Shown here piece after piece: positions 30,000-39,712 of a stretch of 64,000 nucleotides of DNA. Positions within the stretch are counted from its first letter, which is position 1, and each line of letters begins with the position of its first letter. A model generated the notes under the pieces. It saw nothing but the letters and a program-made list of their open reading frames with translations. It searched no databases and had not been told where the DNA came from. The translations under genes were made by a program, and so were the position numbers. This stretch comes from Teichococcus wenyumeiae (GTDB taxonomy: Bacteria > Pseudomonadota > Alphaproteobacteria > Acetobacterales > Acetobacteraceae): assembly GCF_003696345.1 (NCBI RefSeq), contig NZ_RFLX01000003.1, forward strand, positions 124,001 to 188,000. The letters run 5' to 3'.

Positions 30000-30827
30000 A
30001 TGGCAAGCGCCACCACCCGCATCGCAACGCCCGCGATCTCCGCGGCCCAGACCCTCCAGAACGCGGTGTCCAGCGAGGCGCGGCTGCAGGTGCGGAACCT
30101 CGATTTCTTCTACGACGCCAACAAGGCCCTGAAGAACATCAACCTCGAACTGCCCTCGCGCCGCGTGACGGGCATGATCGGCCCCTCCGGCTGCGGCAAG
30201 TCCACACTGCTGCGGGTGCTGAACCGGATGTACAGCCTCTACCCCGGCCAGCGCGCCACGGGCGAGGTGCTGATGGACGGCCAGAACATCCTGGACGACA
30301 GCATCGACATCAACGCGCTGCGCTCCCGTATCGGCATGGTCTTCCAGAAGCCGACGCCCTTTCCGATGACGATCTACGAGAACATCGCCTTCGGCATCCG
30401 GCTGCACGAGAAGCTCTCCAAGACCGAGATGGACGAGCGGGTGGAATGGGCCCTGACCCGCGCCGCCATCTGGGGCGAGGTGAAGGACCGGCTGAACACC
30501 TCCGCCATGGGCCTCTCCGGCGGCCAGCAGCAGCGGCTCTGCATCGCGCGCACCATCGCGGTGCGGCCGGAAGTGATCCTGCTGGACGAGCCGACCTCGG
30601 CGCTGGACCCGATCAGCACGCTGCGGATCGAGGAACTGATCGACGAGCTGAAGCGCGATTTCACCATCGCCATCGTCACGCACAACATGCAGCAGGCCGC
30701 GCGCTGCGCCGACCAGGTGGCCTTCTTCTACCTGGGCGAGCTGGTGGAAGTGGCGCCGGCGGAAGAGATGTTCACGGCGCCGAAGCAGCAGCGGACCCAG
30801 GACTACATCACCGGCCGCTTCGGCTGA
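30000..30827 (+). CDS. pstB: phosphate ABC transporter ATPase
   Basis: 275 residues with all ABC motifs: Walker [13 protein letters not shown]-loop [20 protein letters not shown], signature [15 protein letters not shown], Walker [14 protein letters not shown] and the switch His in [11 protein letters not shown]. It powers phosphate import by PstCA and, with PhoU, takes part in phosphate sensing. It starts eight bases after pstA with a GAGGCAG site. Confidence 0.97.
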   Translation: MASATTRIATPAISAAQTLQNAVSSEARLQVRNLDFFYDANKALKNINLELPSRRVTGMIGPSGCGKSTLLRVLNRMYSLYPGQRATGEVLMDGQNILDDSIDINALRSRIGMVFQKPTPFPMTIYENIAFGIRLHEKLSKTEMDERVEWALTRAAIWGEVKDRLNTSAMGLSGGQQQRLCIARTIAVRPEVILLDEPTSALDPISTLRIEELIDELKRDFTIAIVTHNMQQAARCADQVAFFYLGELVEVAPAEEMFTAPKQQRTQDYITGRFG

Positions 30828-30846
30828 GGCGGAGGAAAGACAAGCC

Positions 30847-31569
30847 ATGCCCAATGAACAGTTCGAGCATATCTCCCGCTCCTACGAGGAGCAGCTCAAG
30901 AAGCTGCGGGAAATGGTGGCCCGCATGGGCGGCCTGGCCGAGCGCCAAGTGGCCGATGCCGCCTATGCGCTGATCCGCCGCGATACCGAGCTGGCGGGGG
31001 AGGTGATCGGCCGCGACGGCGAGATCGACCAGCTTGAGCGCGACATCGAGAATTTCTGCGTGCGCCTGCTGGCGCTGCGGCAGCCGGTGGCCAGCGACCT
31101 GCGCTTCGTCATCGCCGCCATGAAGGTCTCCAATGCCATCGAGCGCATCGGCGACTATGCCCGCAACTGCGCCAAGCGCGCGGTGGTGATCAGCCAGCAG
31201 CCGCAGATCGGCGGCTTCCAGGGCTTCCAGTACATGTCGCAACTGGTGCAGCAGAACCTGAAGGAGGCGATCGACAGCCTGGTCAACCAGGATGCCGCCG
31301 CCGCCGAGCGCGTCTGGGCCGCCGATGCCAGTGTGGACGAGGTCTACAACGGCATCTTCCGCGAACTGCTGACCCACATGATGGAGGATGCGCGCAACAT
31401 CACCGCCGCGACGCACCTGCTGTTCGTGGCCAAGAACTATGAGCGCATCGGCGACCACGCCACCAACATCGCCGAAACGGTCTTCTATGCCGTGCGCGGC
31501 GGCGCGCTGCCGGAAGAGCGGCCGAAGGGCGATACCTCGCCCTTCGCCGTGGTCCGGCCGCCCGTCTGA
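30847..31569 (+). CDS. phoU: phosphate signalling regulator PhoU
   Basis: 240 residues, two repeats of three helices. Each repeat carries the metal-binding E/DxxxD-type motif, seen as IERIGDYARNCAK and YERIGDHATNIAE. PhoU links the Pst transporter to the PhoR kinase and keeps PhoB off when phosphate is sufficient. The start ATG at 30847 has GGAGGAAAG upstream. No phoR gene lies beside it in this window. Confidence 0.96.
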   Translation: MPNEQFEHISRSYEEQLKKLREMVARMGGLAERQVADAAYALIRRDTELAGEVIGRDGEIDQLERDIENFCVRLLALRQPVASDLRFVIAAMKVSNAIERIGDYARNCAKRAVVISQQPQIGGFQGFQYMSQLVQQNLKEAIDSLVNQDAAAAERVWAADASVDEVYNGIFRELLTHMMEDARNITAATHLLFVAKNYERIGDHATNIAETVFYAVRGGALPEERPKGDTSPFAVVRPPV

Positions 31570-31582
31570 GGAAGGACATCCC

Positions 31583-32302
31583 ATGCCCGACCTGAACCTC
31601 GGTGCCGGCAGCCGCCCCACCATCCTGGTGGTGGAGGACGAGGCGCCGCTGCTGACGCTGCTGCGCTACAACCTGGAGAAGCAGGGCTTCCGGGTGGAGG
31701 AAGCGACGGATGGCCAGGAGGCGCTGCTGCGCGTGGCCGAGGCGGCGCCGGACCTGATCCTGCTGGACTGGATGCTGCCGGCGCTGTCCGGCCTGGAAGT
31801 CTGCCGCCAGCTGCGCCGCAAGGCGCCGACGCGGGATCTGCCGATCATCATGGTGACGGCCCGCACCGAGGACCAGGATGCCGTGCGCGCCCTGGATACC
31901 GGAGCGGACGACTACATCGCCAAGCCCTTCGTGATGGACGCGCTGATGGCGCGCATCCGGGCGCTGCTGCGCCGCTCCGCCGGCGTCGGCGCCAAGGGCG
32001 TGCTGAGCTGGCGCGACATTTCCATGGACCAGGACGCGCATCGCGTGACGCGCGACGGCCGGGCGCTGCAACTGGGCCCCACGGAATACCGGCTGCTGGA
32101 ATTCTTCCTGCAGCACCCGGGCCGCGTCTTCTCTCGCGAGCAGTTGCTGGACAGCGTCTGGGGCCGCGACATCCATGTGGAGCCACGTACGGTGGACGTG
32201 CATATCCGGCGGCTGCGCAAGGTGGTGAACGGGGATGGCGAGCTGGATGTCATCCGCACCGTGCGCAGCGCCGGCTATGCGTTGGACGTGGAGCCGCACT
32301 AA
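31583..32302 (+). CDS. phoB: phosphate regulon response regulator
   Basis: 239 residues, OmpR/PhoB family. The receiver has the phosphoacceptor Asp62 in LILLDWMLPALSG and the conserved Lys in YIAKPF. The C-terminal winged helix (about residues 140-237) includes PTEYRLLEFFLQHPGRVFSR and PRTVDVHIRRLRKV. It should activate promoters with Pho boxes such as the one at 26859. It lies 13 bases after phoU. Its last 4 bases overlap the acetyltransferase gene on the other strand. Confidence 0.95.
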   Translation: MPDLNLGAGSRPTILVVEDEAPLLTLLRYNLEKQGFRVEEATDGQEALLRVAEAAPDLILLDWMLPALSGLEVCRQLRRKAPTRDLPIIMVTARTEDQDAVRALDTGADDYIAKPFVMDALMARIRALLRRSAGVGAKGVLSWRDISMDQDAHRVTRDGRALQLGPTEYRLLEFFLQHPGRVFSREQLLDSVWGRDIHVEPRTVDVHIRRLRKVVNGDGELDVIRTVRSAGYALDVEPH

Positions 32303-32850
32303 GCCTGTTTGACGCGCGCGGGATTGCCGAAGGCGGTGGCGCCCGCCGGTACGTCCCGCGTCACCACGCTGCCGGCGCCGATCACTGCGTCGTCGCCGAT
32401 GGTGACGCCGGGCAGGATGATGGCGCCGCCGCCGATCCAGACATTGCGCCCGATCTGGATCGGGCGGCCGAATTCGAGGCCGGCATCGCGCGTGGCGTGG
32501 TCCCGCGGATGGTCGGCTGTCAGGATCTGCACGCCGGGGCCGATCTGCGTCTTGTCGCCGATGGTGACGGCGACGACGTCCAGGATGACGCAGTTGAAGT
32601 TCAGGAAGACGCCGTTGCCCAGGCGGATGTTGTAGCCGTAGTCCACGTGGAAGGGCGGCCGCACTGTGGCGCCTTCGCCGATGGCGCCCAGGCCCTCGGC
32701 CAGCAGCTTGCGCCGCTCCGCCAGCGGCAGGCCGAGGGAGGCGTTGTAGCGCACCATCCAGGCACGGGCGGCAGCGGCATCGGCCTGCAACTCGGCATCG
32801 CCGGCGTCGTAGAGCTCGCCGGCCAGCATCTTTTCCTTCTCGGTCGGCAC
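32299..32850 (-). CDS. maltose O-acetyltransferase-like protein (hexapeptide repeat)
   Basis: 183 residues of the Maa/NodL/LacA family. The N-terminal Mac domain (MLAGELYDAGDAEL) is followed by left-handed beta-helix repeats with the catalytic His in ILTADHPRDH and IQIGRNVWIGGGAIILPGVT. The family transfers acetyl from acetyl-CoA to the 6-OH of maltose, glucose or other sugars. The start is GTG with a GGAGGAG site. It is convergent with phoB; the adjacent ABC genes are on the same strand but functionally unrelated as far as can be seen. Confidence 0.88.
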   Translation of the reverse strand: MPTEKEKMLAGELYDAGDAELQADAAAARAWMVRYNASLGLPLAERRKLLAEGLGAIGEGATVRPPFHVDYGYNIRLGNGVFLNFNCVILDVVAVTIGDKTQIGPGVQILTADHPRDHATRDAGLEFGRPIQIGRNVWIGGGAIILPGVTIGDDAVIGAGSVVTRDVPAGATAFGNPARVKQA

Positions 32851-32882
32851 GTCTGTCTCCTCCGGCGGTGGGGTGGGCCGGC

Positions 32883-34637
32883 TCAGGGGCGCCAGGGCAG
32901 CGTCCCGGCCGGCAAGCGGCGGCCCAGCAGGCTGGCCAGGGCCATCAGCCCGGCCACCAGCAGCAGCGAGAGGCAGGAGACGGCGGCGGCCTGCGGCGAC
33001 TGCCCGCCATCCTGCAGGTTGAAGACCAGCACGCCCAGCGTCTGGGTGCCAGGGCCGTTCAGCAGGGCGCTGACCGTCACCTCATTCACCGCCAGCAGCA
33101 TCACCAGCAGGGCGCCGGCCGCGAGCGCGGGAGCCATGGGCGGCAGGTGGATGGCGCGCAGCCGCAGCAGCAGCCCGGCGCCCATGCCGCGTGCGGCATC
33201 CTCCAGCGCCGGGTCCATGCGGGCGGCGGCGGCGGCCACCGGGCGCAGCGCCAGGGTCTGGAAGCGGGCCAGATAGGCAAACAGGATCAGCCCCAGCGTG
33301 CCATAGACCAGCCCGCCGCCGGGCAGGCCCAGCACCAGCAGGATGACCGAGACGGCGGTGCAGGCGCCGGGCAGGGCATAGGTGAGGTCCGCCGCCATGG
33401 CGGTGGCGCGCACGGCGGGGTGGCGCAGCGCCAGGGCCACCGGTAGCGCCGCCAAGCCCAGCAGCAGCGCGGCGCCGCCGGAGAGCATCAGGGAATTGCC
33501 GAGTGCCGCCAGGGTATGCGCCCCCGGCGCCACCGTGGCGGCGAAGTGGCGGGTGGTCAGGCTTTCCAGCGTCAGCGCCATGCCCATGGCCGGCACCAGG
33601 GCCGCCGTCAGCAGCGAGGCCAGCGGCAGCGCCAGCACGGCCAGCAGATAGAGGCAGAGTGGCAGCAGCAGCAGGCGGTCCAGCCGCGTCGGCGCCAGGG
33701 GCTCGAAGGGCTTGCCGGCCTTCCAGCCGCTACGGCGCGCGGCCAGGGCCTGTGCCAGCATCCCCGGCAGGGTCAGCGCCGCCAGCAGCAGCGACAGCGC
33801 CGCGACCTGCGAGAGCGCGGCTGACCCGGTGGCGGAAAGCTTCTGCCAGATCAGCACCGTGAGCACCGGGTAGCGGCCGGGGATGCCCAGCAGCGCCGCG
33901 ATGCCGAAATTGCCCAGCGCCGAGATGAAGGCGAGGCCCGCGCCAGCCAGCAGCCCCGGCCGCAGCAGCGGCCAGACGGCCATGCGCAGCGCGCGGGAAG
34001 GCGGGGCGCCGAGGCCGCGGGCGGCGGAAAAGACTTCGCCCGGCAGGCGGCGCACCAGGGCGGCGATGGCCAGGAAGACCAGCGGCGCGTTCTGGATGCC
34101 CAGCAGCAGTACCATGCCGCCGGGGCCGTAGAAGGGGTTGCGCGTGCCCAGCGGCGGCGCCAGCCCCAGCGAGATCAGCAACGGGGAGGAAGGGCCGCTG
34201 GCTTGGATGAAGGCCAGGGCCATGATCTGCGGTGGCACCAGCAGCGGCAGGATGCAGAGGAAGATCAGCAGCCGGCGGCCCGGCACGTCGCGCAGCAGCA
34301 GCAGCCCGGCCTGGGCGCTGCCGATCAGCACGGCCAGCAGCATGGCGCCGCCCGCCACTGTCAGGCTGCGGCCGGCGGCGCGCCAGACCGAGGCATCCTG
34401 CGCCAGGGCGGAAATGGCGGGCCCGGCGGCTTCGGCCAGCAGGCGCGCGGTGGGGGCGAGCCCGACCACGGCGAGCCAGAGGATGGCCAGCACAGCCAGC
34501 GCCGGCGGGCGGGTGAGCAGGGCCCACCAGCGGCGCGGGCGCGCCGGCTGGCCGGGCGAGGGTGGGGGAGCGGCCGCCGGCACCGCCGGCAGCGGAGCGG
34601 CGGCCGGCGGAGGGGGCTGGAGGCTACTGACCGACAA
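32883..34637 (-). CDS. fused ABC transporter permease (iron(III)/2-aminoethylphosphonate type)
   Basis: About 584 residues with roughly twelve membrane helices in two homologous halves, the FbpB/SfuB or PhnV/PhnU-like layout where both permease domains are joined. EAA-like loops appear as VFSAARGLGAPPSRALRMAV in the first half and DAARGMGAGLLLRLRAIHLP in the second. With the binding protein encoded just upstream it forms an importer, but no ATPase gene is adjacent. The start is uncertain: TTG at 34637 is used, overlapping the binding-protein stop; the frame is open to 34688. Confidence 0.82.
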   Translation of the reverse strand: MSVSSLQPPPPAAAPLPAVPAAAPPPSPGQPARPRRWWALLTRPPALAVLAILWLAVVGLAPTARLLAEAAGPAISALAQDASVWRAAGRSLTVAGGAMLLAVLIGSAQAGLLLLRDVPGRRLLIFLCILPLLVPPQIMALAFIQASGPSSPLLISLGLAPPLGTRNPFYGPGGMVLLLGIQNAPLVFLAIAALVRRLPGEVFSAARGLGAPPSRALRMAVWPLLRPGLLAGAGLAFISALGNFGIAALLGIPGRYPVLTVLIWQKLSATGSAALSQVAALSLLLAALTLPGMLAQALAARRSGWKAGKPFEPLAPTRLDRLLLLPLCLYLLAVLALPLASLLTAALVPAMGMALTLESLTTRHFAATVAPGAHTLAALGNSLMLSGGAALLLGLAALPVALALRHPAVRATAMAADLTYALPGACTAVSVILLVLGLPGGGLVYGTLGLILFAYLARFQTLALRPVAAAAARMDPALEDAARGMGAGLLLRLRAIHLPPMAPALAAGALLVMLLAVNEVTVSALLNGPGTQTLGVLVFNLQDGGQSPQAAAVSCLSLLLVAGLMALASLLGRRLPAGTLPWRP

Positions 34638-35619
34638 GCTGGTTGAAGCGGCGCAGGGTCGCGTCCGCCTCGGCGGCGGCGCGGGCATTGTCGAGCGGCA
34701 GGACCTTCACGGTCTTGGGGTCCGGGAAGCCCGGGGGCGGGGCCACATTCGGGTCGGCTGGCAGGAAGCCCTGGCTGGAGGCCAGCTTCTGCCCCTCGGC
34801 CGAGAGCAGGAAGGAGATGAAGGCCGCGGCGGCCTGCGGGTTCTTGCTGCTCTTGAGGATGGCGGCGGGCTCGGTGATGGCGGAAACGCCGTCCTCGGGG
34901 AAGATGTACTTCACGGGCGCGCCCTTCGCGGCCTCCCGGATCGGCATGTAGTCCACCACGATGCCGAAGGCGCGCTCGCCGCCCGCCACGCTTTGCAGCA
35001 CGGCGCCATTGCCGCCGCGCGGCTGGATGCCGGCCTTGGCCAGCTTCTCGATATAGTCCCAGCCCAGCTTCGGGTCCTGCGCCAGGGTCTGGATATGGAT
35101 GCCGGCGGCGCCGGAGACGCTGGGGGAGGGCATGGCCGTCATGTCGCGCGCCTCGGGGCGCAGCAGGTCGGCCCAGCTCTTCGGCGTGAAGGGGGCGCGG
35201 GTGTTCATGACGATGCCGGTGGTCATCAGCTTGGTGCCGAAATAGGTCCGGTCCGGGTCATGCACCATGGCGGGGGTGGCGCCGGTATCCACGTCCGGGC
35301 TGGGGCGCAGCAGGCCCTCTTTCTTCAGGCCCTCGAAGGTCAGGCTGTCGGCCAGCAGCAGCACGTCGGCGCGCGGGCTGCCGGCGGCGATCTCGGCGCG
35401 CAGGCGGGGCAGGATCTGGTTGGTGCCGCCGCGGACCCAGTCCACGGTCACGCCGGGGTGCAGCTTGCGGAAGGCTTCCACGGTTGCGGCCGCGTCGGGT
35501 TCCAGCTGGCTGGTATAGAGCACCAGGTTGCCGGACAGGGGCGCCTGTTGCGCCACGGCAGGAAGCGTGGCGGCGGCCAGGAACGAGGCGCTGAGGAGCA
35601 GGAAGCTGGAGCGGCGCAT
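34624..35619 (-). CDS. ABC transporter periplasmic binding protein (iron/phosphonate type)
   Basis: 331 residues. Signal peptide MRRSSFLLLSASFLAAATLP, then a type II periplasmic binding fold: LVLYTSQLEPDAAATVEAF, VDWVRGGTNQILPRLRAEIA, ADVLLLADSL. It resembles FbpA/AfuA ferric-iron and 2-aminoethylphosphonate binding proteins; two adjacent Tyr residues of classical FbpA are not obvious, so iron binding is not assured. It delivers substrate to the permease that overlaps its stop codon. A second ATG at 35643 is in frame but would place extra residues before the signal peptide. Confidence 0.85.
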   Translation of the reverse strand: MRRSSFLLLSASFLAAATLPAVAQQAPLSGNLVLYTSQLEPDAAATVEAFRKLHPGVTVDWVRGGTNQILPRLRAEIAAGSPRADVLLLADSLTFEGLKKEGLLRPSPDVDTGATPAMVHDPDRTYFGTKLMTTGIVMNTRAPFTPKSWADLLRPEARDMTAMPSPSVSGAAGIHIQTLAQDPKLGWDYIEKLAKAGIQPRGGNGAVLQSVAGGERAFGIVVDYMPIREAAKGAPVKYIFPEDGVSAITEPAAILKSSKNPQAAAAFISFLLSAEGQKLASSQGFLPADPNVAPPPGFPDPKTVKVLPLDNARAAAEADATLRRFNQLVGQ

Positions 35620-35839
35620 GAGGTCGATGTCCCACCCTGTCATGTTCGTGCCGCCTCCACTAGCCGGCGAAAGGCCGGAAAGGCAGGGGGCAAGATGAAG
35701 TTTCCATGATTGCGGCGCCCAAGGCCGGATTTACAGTAACCAGGGGCGATCCTATAGCGGGAAAGCGGCTGGCCCGGCTGGCGCAGCCGGCATGGCTGTT
35801 CCCGCCGCCCCGCCGCCAGCAATGGAGGGGGAGGACGCA

Positions 35840-36628
35840 ATGGACGGCCAGGACGACATTCTGTTCGAGACGCTGGAGGGCGGCATCCGCCGCGTCACCT
35901 TCAACCGGCCGCAGGCACGCAACGCCTTCACCTTCTCGATGTACGAGCGGCTGGCGGCCTTCTGCAACGAGGTGGCCGAGGACAAGTCGGTCCGCGCCAT
36001 CATCCTGACCGGCGCGGGGGACAAGGCCTTCGCCTCCGGCACCGACATCAACCAGTTCCGCGCCTTCAAGACGCCCGAGGATGCGATCCAGTACGAGGAG
36101 CGCATCGGCCGCATCGTGGCGACGCTGGAATCCTGCCCGAAGCCGATCATCGCCGCCATCGCCGGCGCCTGCACCGGCGGCGGCGGGGCCATCGCGGCCT
36201 CCTGCGACATCCGCATCGGGGCTTCCAACGCCAAGTTTGGTTTCCCCATCGCGCGGACGCTGGGCAATATCCTGTCCATGGGCGCCTTCTCGCGCCTCGT
36301 GGCGCTGGTCGGACCTTCGCGGGTGAAGGAGATGATCTTCACCGCCCGGCTGATCGAGGCCGAGGAAGCCAAGCAGATGGGCCTGCTGCACGAGGTGGTG
36401 CCCGACGTGGCCGACCTGCCGGCGCGGGCCGAGGCCCTGGCCCGCACCATCGCCGCCAATGCGCCGCTGACGCTGCGCGCCACCAAGGAGGCCATTGCCC
36501 GCCTGCGGCCGCAGATCTCCTCGGAGGAGGGGCGCGACCTGGTGCTGATGTGCTACATGAGCCAGGACTTCCGGGAAGGCATGGATGCCTTCCTCAACAA
36601 GCGCAAGCCGGAGTGGAAGGGCGAATAA
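35840..36628 (+). CDS. enoyl-CoA hydratase/isomerase family protein
   Basis: 262 residues of the crotonase fold. The oxyanion-hole segments are seen as ASGTDINQFRAF and IAGACTGGGGAIAASCDIRI, and the active-site region as FPIARTLGNILSMGAFSRL. It probably hydrates or isomerises a CoA thioester, but the exact substrate cannot be read; the residues differ from those of classical fatty-acid enoyl-CoA hydratase around the second Glu. The start ATG at 35840 has a strong GGGGAGGA site. It is followed after 33 bases by the dehydrogenase gene, likely one operon. Confidence 0.88.
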   Translation: MDGQDDILFETLEGGIRRVTFNRPQARNAFTFSMYERLAAFCNEVAEDKSVRAIILTGAGDKAFASGTDINQFRAFKTPEDAIQYEERIGRIVATLESCPKPIIAAIAGACTGGGGAIAASCDIRIGASNAKFGFPIARTLGNILSMGAFSRLVALVGPSRVKEMIFTARLIEAEEAKQMGLLHEVVPDVADLPARAEALARTIAANAPLTLRATKEAIARLRPQISSEEGRDLVLMCYMSQDFREGMDAFLNKRKPEWKGE

Positions 36629-36661
36629 GGCCCGCCGCCCCCGGCCAAAGAAGGCTGTGTG

Positions 36662-39600
36662 ATGATCCCCCGCCTCGGTGACCTTCCGGCGCCCGCCGCG
36701 CCCTCCCTCGCTTTCCTGGATGAGCTGCGGCTGCGGGGCTTCTCCGGGGATATCGACGCCGGCTTCGGCCAGCGGCTGATGATGGCGACGGATAATTCCA
36801 TCTATCAGCGCCAGCCGCAGGCGGTGGTCTTTCCGCGCGATGTGGCGGACCTGCAGCGCATCGCCCGTGTCTCGGCCGATCCGCGCTTCGCAGGCGTGGC
36901 TTTCACGCCGCGCGGGGGCGGCACCGGCACCAACGGGCAGTCGCTGACCGATGGCATCGTGGTGGATCTCTCCCGCCACATGAACCGGCTGCTGGAAGTG
37001 AATGTGGCGGAAGGCTGGGTGCGGGTGCAGCCCGGCATGGTGAAGGACGCGCTGAACGCCGCCATCAAGGCTGACGGCCTGTTCTTCGCGCCGGAATGCT
37101 CCACCAGCAACCGCGCCACGGTGGCGGGCATGGTTTCCACCGATGCCTGCGGCCAGGGTTCCTGCCTCTATGGCAAGACGCGGGACCATGTGCTGGCGCT
37201 GGACGTGGTGCTGCTGGACGGCACGCTCTGGCATTCGGAGCCGATGGATGACGCGGCGCTGGCCCGGGCCACGGCGCGGCACGACATGGTGGGCGCCATC
37301 CACCGCGTGGTGGACGGCATCTTCCGCGAGCAGAAGCAGCTGATCGCCGAGCGCTTCCCGCCGCTGAACCGTTGCCTGACCGGCTATGACCTGGCGCATA
37401 TCCGCGATGGGGAAGGGCGCTTCAACCTGAACTCGGTGCTCTGCGGCTCCGAAGGCACGCTGGCGATGATCGCAGAAGTGAAGCTGCGGGTGCTGCCGAT
37501 CCCGAAGCATGCCGCGCTGATCAACCTGCGCTACGACAGCTTCGACGCCGCGCTGCGGGACGCGCAGCGCATCATGGTGCTGGGCGCGGCCTCGGTGGAG
37601 ACGATCGATTCCAAGGTGCTGGGCCTGGCGCGCGGCGACGTGGTCTGGGAAGGGGTGCGGGACTTCTTCCCCAACGACCCGGAAGGCCCGGCCTCTGGCA
37701 TCAACCTGATCGAATTCGTCGGCGACAGCATCGAGGAAGTGCAGGCCAAGCTGGATGTGGTGGAGCACCGGCTGGCCGAGGAAGGCCGCTCCATGGGCCG
37801 GCGCGGGCATACCGTGGCCTGGGACGCGGCGAGCGAGCGCATCCAGACCATGCGCAAGAAGGCCGTGGGCCTGCTGGGCAACATGAAGGGCGACGCGCGG
37901 CCCATTCCCTTCGTGGAAGATACCGCCGTGCCGCCGGAGAACCTGGCGGATTACATCGCCGAGTTCCGCGCGGCGCTGGACCGGCGCGGGCTGGCCTATG
38001 GCATGTTCGGCCATGTCGATGCCGGCGTGCTGCATGTCCGCCCGGCGCTGGACATGAAGGCTCCGGGCGCGGAGCGGATGATTCGCGAGATCTCGGACGA
38101 GGTCTTCGCGCTCACCCGCAAGTATAACGGGCTGCTCTGGGGCGAGCATGGCAAGGGCGTGCGCTCCGAGTATGTGCCGGAAGTCTTCGGCCCGCTCTAT
38201 GACTCCCTACAGGCCATCAAGGCGGCCTTCGACCCGCGCAACCAGTTGAACCCCGGCAAGATCGCCGCGCCGGATGGCGAGGCGCTGCTGGCCATCGACA
38301 AGGTGCCGACGCGCGGGCAGCTCGACCGCACCATCCCGGCCAATACCCGCGCCCATTACGACGAGGCGCTGCATTGCAACGGCAATGGCGCCTGCTTCAA
38401 CTACGACCCCAACGATGCCATGTGCCCCTCCTTCAAGGCAACGGGGGACCGGCGGCATTCGCCGAAGGGCCGGGCCTCGCTGTTCCGCGAATGGCTGCGG
38501 CGGCTCTCGGATGCCGGGGTGGACCCGGTGGCGGAGGCCTGGCGCGCGCGCAAGGCCTCGCCCTGGTCCGGCGCCTTTACCCGCTACGTCAACAGCCGCA
38601 CGCTGGAAGAGGATTTCTCGCATGAGGTGAAGGAGGCCATGGATGGCTGCCTCGCCTGCAAGTCCTGCTCCGGCCAGTGTCCGATCAAGGTGGATGTGCC
38701 CACTTTCCGGGCCAAGTTCCTGGAACTCTACCACACCCGCTACCGCCGGCCGCTCAAGGACCATCTGGTCGGCAAGCTGGAGGCCATGCTGCCGCTGGGC
38801 GCGCGCTTCCACCGCATCGCCAATGCGGTGATGGGCAGCAAGGCCGGGCGCGCCCTAGGCCAGAAGGCCGGGCTGGTGGATGCGCCGCTGTTCTCCGGCA
38901 TCGACCTTTGGGCGGAAGCCGCGAAGCGCGGCGTCTATCGCGCCACGCCCGTGGACCTGCGCGCCGTGCCCGCCGCCGAGCTGGAGCGGCACGTGGTGAT
39001 CGTGCAGGACGCCTTCACCAGCTATTTCGAGACGGGGCTGGTGCTGGACCTGTTGGACCTGCTGCTGGCGCTGGGCTTCACGCCCTGGCTGGCGCCCTAC
39101 CGGCCCAATGGCAAGCCGCTGCATGTGCATGGCTTCCTCGGCGCCTTTGAGCGGCAGGCGGCGGAGAATGCCGCGATGCTGCGGGCCCTGGCCGATACCG
39201 GCGTGGAACTGGTGGGGCTGGACCCTTCCATGACCATCACCTACCGCAGCGAATATGTCGGCGCCCTGGGCGGGGACGCGCCGGAGGTGCGGCTGCCGCA
39301 GGAATGGCTGGCCAGCCGCCTGCCGCTGCTGCCGCCGCTGCCGCAGGGCGAGCCGCTGCTGCTGCTGCCGCATTGCACCGAGCGGACCAATGCCGTTTCC
39401 AGCCTGAAGGACTGGCAGGCCATCTTCTCGCACCTGGGGGCGCCGCTGCGCGTGCTGGCCACGGGCTGCTGCGGCATGGCCGGCACCTTCGGGCATGAGG
39501 CGGAGCACCGCTACATGTCCGAGCGGCTCTACGACATGGGCTGGCGGCAGAAGGTCGCGGCGCATGGCAATTCACTGGTGGCGACAGGCTATTCCTGCCG

Positions 39601-39712
39601 CTCCCAGATCAAGCGCTTCGACGGTGTGCGGATCGACCATCCGGTCCAGGCGCTGCTGCGACGGCTCCGGCAGGCGCCGGCGGAAGCGGTGCTGGAACAC
39701 GCCGCGGAATGA
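36662..39712 (+). CDS. FAD-linked oxidoreductase with Fe-S and CCG domains (YdiJ / D-2-hydroxyglutarate dehydrogenase type)
   Basis: 1016 residues. Order of domains: FAD-binding type 4 (residues about 45-260, TPRGGGTGTNGQSLTDGIVV), FAD-oxidase C-terminal domain (about 260-550), a ferredoxin-like region with Cys motif CLACKSCSGQCPIKVD (about 660-680), and a CCG domain with GCCGMAGTFGHE near 940. This layout is that of YdiJ-type D-2-hydroxyacid dehydrogenases, which oxidise D-2-hydroxyglutarate or D-lactate and pass electrons to the membrane chain. Start ATG after a GTG; AAGG upstream. The stop overlaps the next gene (ATGA). Confidence 0.92.
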   Translation: MIPRLGDLPAPAAPSLAFLDELRLRGFSGDIDAGFGQRLMMATDNSIYQRQPQAVVFPRDVADLQRIARVSADPRFAGVAFTPRGGGTGTNGQSLTDGIVVDLSRHMNRLLEVNVAEGWVRVQPGMVKDALNAAIKADGLFFAPECSTSNRATVAGMVSTDACGQGSCLYGKTRDHVLALDVVLLDGTLWHSEPMDDAALARATARHDMVGAIHRVVDGIFREQKQLIAERFPPLNRCLTGYDLAHIRDGEGRFNLNSVLCGSEGTLAMIAEVKLRVLPIPKHAALINLRYDSFDAALRDAQRIMVLGAASVETIDSKVLGLARGDVVWEGVRDFFPNDPEGPASGINLIEFVGDSIEEVQAKLDVVEHRLAEEGRSMGRRGHTVAWDAASERIQTMRKKAVGLLGNMKGDARPIPFVEDTAVPPENLADYIAEFRAALDRRGLAYGMFGHVDAGVLHVRPALDMKAPGAERMIREISDEVFALTRKYNGLLWGEHGKGVRSEYVPEVFGPLYDSLQAIKAAFDPRNQLNPGKIAAPDGEALLAIDKVPTRGQLDRTIPANTRAHYDEALHCNGNGACFNYDPNDAMCPSFKATGDRRHSPKGRASLFREWLRRLSDAGVDPVAEAWRARKASPWSGAFTRYVNSRTLEEDFSHEVKEAMDGCLACKSCSGQCPIKVDVPTFRAKFLELYHTRYRRPLKDHLVGKLEAMLPLGARFHRIANAVMGSKAGRALGQKAGLVDAPLFSGIDLWAEAAKRGVYRATPVDLRAVPAAELERHVVIVQDAFTSYFETGLVLDLLDLLLALGFTPWLAPYRPNGKPLHVHGFLGAFERQAAENAAMLRALADTGVELVGLDPSMTITYRSEYVGALGGDAPEVRLPQEWLASRLPLLPPLPQGEPLLLLPHCTERTNAVSSLKDWQAIFSHLGAPLRVLATGCCGMAGTFGHEAEHRYMSERLYDMGWRQKVAAHGNSLVATGYSCRSQIKRFDGVRIDHPVQALLRRLRQAPAEAVLEHAAE

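Noticed and set aside
34637-34688. Extended N-terminus of the ABC permease starting at 34688
   Set aside because: These residues lie over the end of the binding-protein gene, are Pro/Arg rich and do not resemble permease N-termini.
36662-39712. YdiJ-like gene as a fusion created by assembly error
   Set aside because: The domain order FAD domains - Fe-S - CCG is the normal architecture of this family at about 1000 residues.
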